Translations under genes and position numbers: made by a program | Notes under the pieces: model-generated | Database searches by the model: none | What the model was told of the DNA's origin: nothing | The model's input: the letters and a program-made list of their open reading frames with translations, nothing else | In this document: positions 63,146 to 64,000 of the stretch, in pieces | Numbering within the stretch: the stretch's first letter is position 1 | How the letters are laid out: each line of letters opens with the position of its first letter | Assembly: GCA_040752595.1 (NCBI GenBank) | Contig: JBFMGX010000004.1 | Location: forward strand, 429,346-493,345 | DNA: 64,000 bases | DNA from: Candidatus Zixiibacteriota bacterium | GTDB taxonomy: Bacteria; Zixibacteria; MSB-5A5; WJJR01 | Direction of reading: 5' to 3'

Positions 63146-63922
63146 GTGATAAGATCATTTATGCTGCTTGCGGCATTGCTGGTCAGTGCGAATGCCTTCG
63201 CTGCAGTCAAGACGCAAGTGGTCGAGTACAAAGAAGGCGAGACCGTCCTCGACGGGTATCTCGCCTATGACGATTCGGTGGCCGGGAAACGGCCCGGTAT
63301 CCTCGTTGTGCATGAGTGGACCGGGCTGGGGCCATATGTGAAGATGCGCTGTGAGAAGCTGGCACAGTTGGGGTATGTCGCTTTCGGCGCGGACATCTAC
63401 GGCAAGGGCGTCCGTCCGCAGACCACCGAGGAAGCGGCGGCGCAGGCGGGCAAGTATCGCAGCGATCGTCCGCTCTTGCGTGCACGTGCCCGTGCCGGGC
63501 TGGAAGTCTTACGGCATCAACCACTGGTCGATTCGCTCCGTGTGGCCGCCATTGGGTACTGCTTTGGCGGTGGAACGGTTCTTGAACTGGCCCGTTCCGG
63601 GGCGCCGCTGGCGGGTGTGGTCAGTTTCCATGGGAATCTCGACACACCGGATTCCACGCTGGCCCGCAACATCAAGGGGAAGGTCCTGGTCCTCCACGGC
63701 GGCGATGATCCCCATGTCACAGCGGAGCAGGTGGCGGCCTTCGAACGTGAGATGCGCGCCGCCGGTGTCGACTGGCAGGTTGTCATCTACGGCGGTGCGG
63801 TGCACAGCTTCACCAATCCCGACGCCGGAGATGACAAATCCCGCGGCGCGGCGTATAATGCGACCGCCGACCGCCGTTCCTGGGAGGCGATGCGGGGTTT
63901 CTTTGATGAGATTCTCAAGTGA
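63146..63922 (+). CDS. Exported dienelactone hydrolase family protein
   Basis: 258 residues from a GTG five bases after GGGAGG. Signal-like N-terminus VIRSFMLLAALLVSANAFA. Alpha/beta hydrolase with the DLH triad: nucleophile cysteine in IGYCFGGGTV, aspartate in LHGGDDPHVT and histidine in GAVHSFTN. GILVVHEWTGLGPYVKMRCEKLAQLGY is the typical oxyanion-loop region. Cysteine in place of serine is normal for this family. Substrate unknown. A DUF-free single gene downstream of the beta-propeller lipoprotein. Confidence 0.88.
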   Translation: MIRSFMLLAALLVSANAFAAVKTQVVEYKEGETVLDGYLAYDDSVAGKRPGILVVHEWTGLGPYVKMRCEKLAQLGYVAFGADIYGKGVRPQTTEEAAAQAGKYRSDRPLLRARARAGLEVLRHQPLVDSLRVAAIGYCFGGGTVLELARSGAPLAGVVSFHGNLDTPDSTLARNIKGKVLVLHGGDDPHVTAEQVAAFEREMRAAGVDWQVVIYGGAVHSFTNPDAGDDKSRGAAYNATADRRSWEAMRGFFDEILK

Positions 63923-63947
63923 AGGTGCCGTGGTTGGCGTGGCTTCT

Positions 63948-64000
63948 CCCTCACCCGCCTGGACCGTTGGTCCAGGCGACCTCTCCCGGAGGGAGAGGTT
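63948..64000. repeat. ACCTCTCCCGGAGGGAGAGGT element, continuing past the window
   Basis: CTCCCTCACCCGCCTGGACCGTTGGTCCAGGCGACCTCTCCCGGAGGGAGAGGTT, the fourth clear copy of the 27672/32131/48742/61679 family. The right boundary is not visible. Confidence 0.8.

Overview
The window is a GC-rich (by eye about 60-65 %) stretch of a Gram-negative bacterial chromosome. It encodes beta-barrel outer-membrane proteins, lipoproteins with clear lipoboxes, a parvulin-type periplasmic chaperone, a type IV pilin-like protein and sigma-54 response regulators. The PorV/PorQ-like protein, the pair of DUF5916-type barrels, the cyclic-2,3-diphosphoglycerate-synthetase-like GTPase and the many FlgD-like/PEGA/FN3 secreted proteins fit uncultured FCB-type phyla (Zixibacteria-like lineages) best. 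That placement is inferred from gene content, not proven.

Layout. 1-3.8 kb: end of a response regulator, a PAS histidine kinase, an NtrC-type regulator and a small secreted protein. 4.1-13.8 kb: a nearly complete tetrapyrrole cluster, all on +, in pathway-related order hemA, hemC-hemD fusion, hemB, hemL, hemE, hemN, hemG(Y). It runs from glutamyl-tRNA to protoporphyrin IX and lacks only glutamyl-tRNA synthetase and ferrochelatase. 14-18.4 kb: a membrane polyferredoxin, a small membrane protein, an amidohydrolase and a GspH-like pseudopilin. 18.8-24.2 kb: two adjacent DUF5916 barrel proteins. 24.2-27.4 kb (-): a CTP-dependent lipid/polyprenol kinase-like protein, a SurA-like PPIase and a PorV-like protein. 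28-42.5 kb (-): a thioredoxin-like protein, dnaE, the cpgS-like GTPase, an aldehyde dehydrogenase, a MATE pump plus MBL hydrolase, threonine aldolase, a radical-SAM/DUF512 protein, tRNA-Gly(CCC) and an M16 peptidase. 42.6-55.6 kb (-): the conserved translation/RNA superoperon proS / rimP-nusA-infB-DUF503-rbfA-nrnA-truB-ribF-rpsO-pnp-M16. 55.8-59.8 kb (-): a block of exported proteins and a CPBP protease. 60-63.9 kb: a second NtrC-type regulator, a lipoprotein and a dienelactone hydrolase.

The outstanding feature is a dense population of short dispersed palindromic elements of several families. They fill most intergenic gaps and lie in many places immediately at stop codons, whose TAG is part of the element end (GTAGG...CCTAC). 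A few lie inside genes: in the HemC/HemD linker, at the N-termini of hemE and hemN, and in the signal peptide of the PorV-like protein. They are catalogued separately below because they are the strongest signal in the window that gene calling does not explain.

Functional logic: the heme cluster contains both an oxygen-independent (HemN) and an FAD-type oxygen-using (HemG/HemY) enzyme and is followed by a NapH/CcoG-like polyferredoxin, which fits respiratory cofactor supply. The superoperon has its own visible promoter in front of rimP and many ATGA/GTGA stop-start overlaps.
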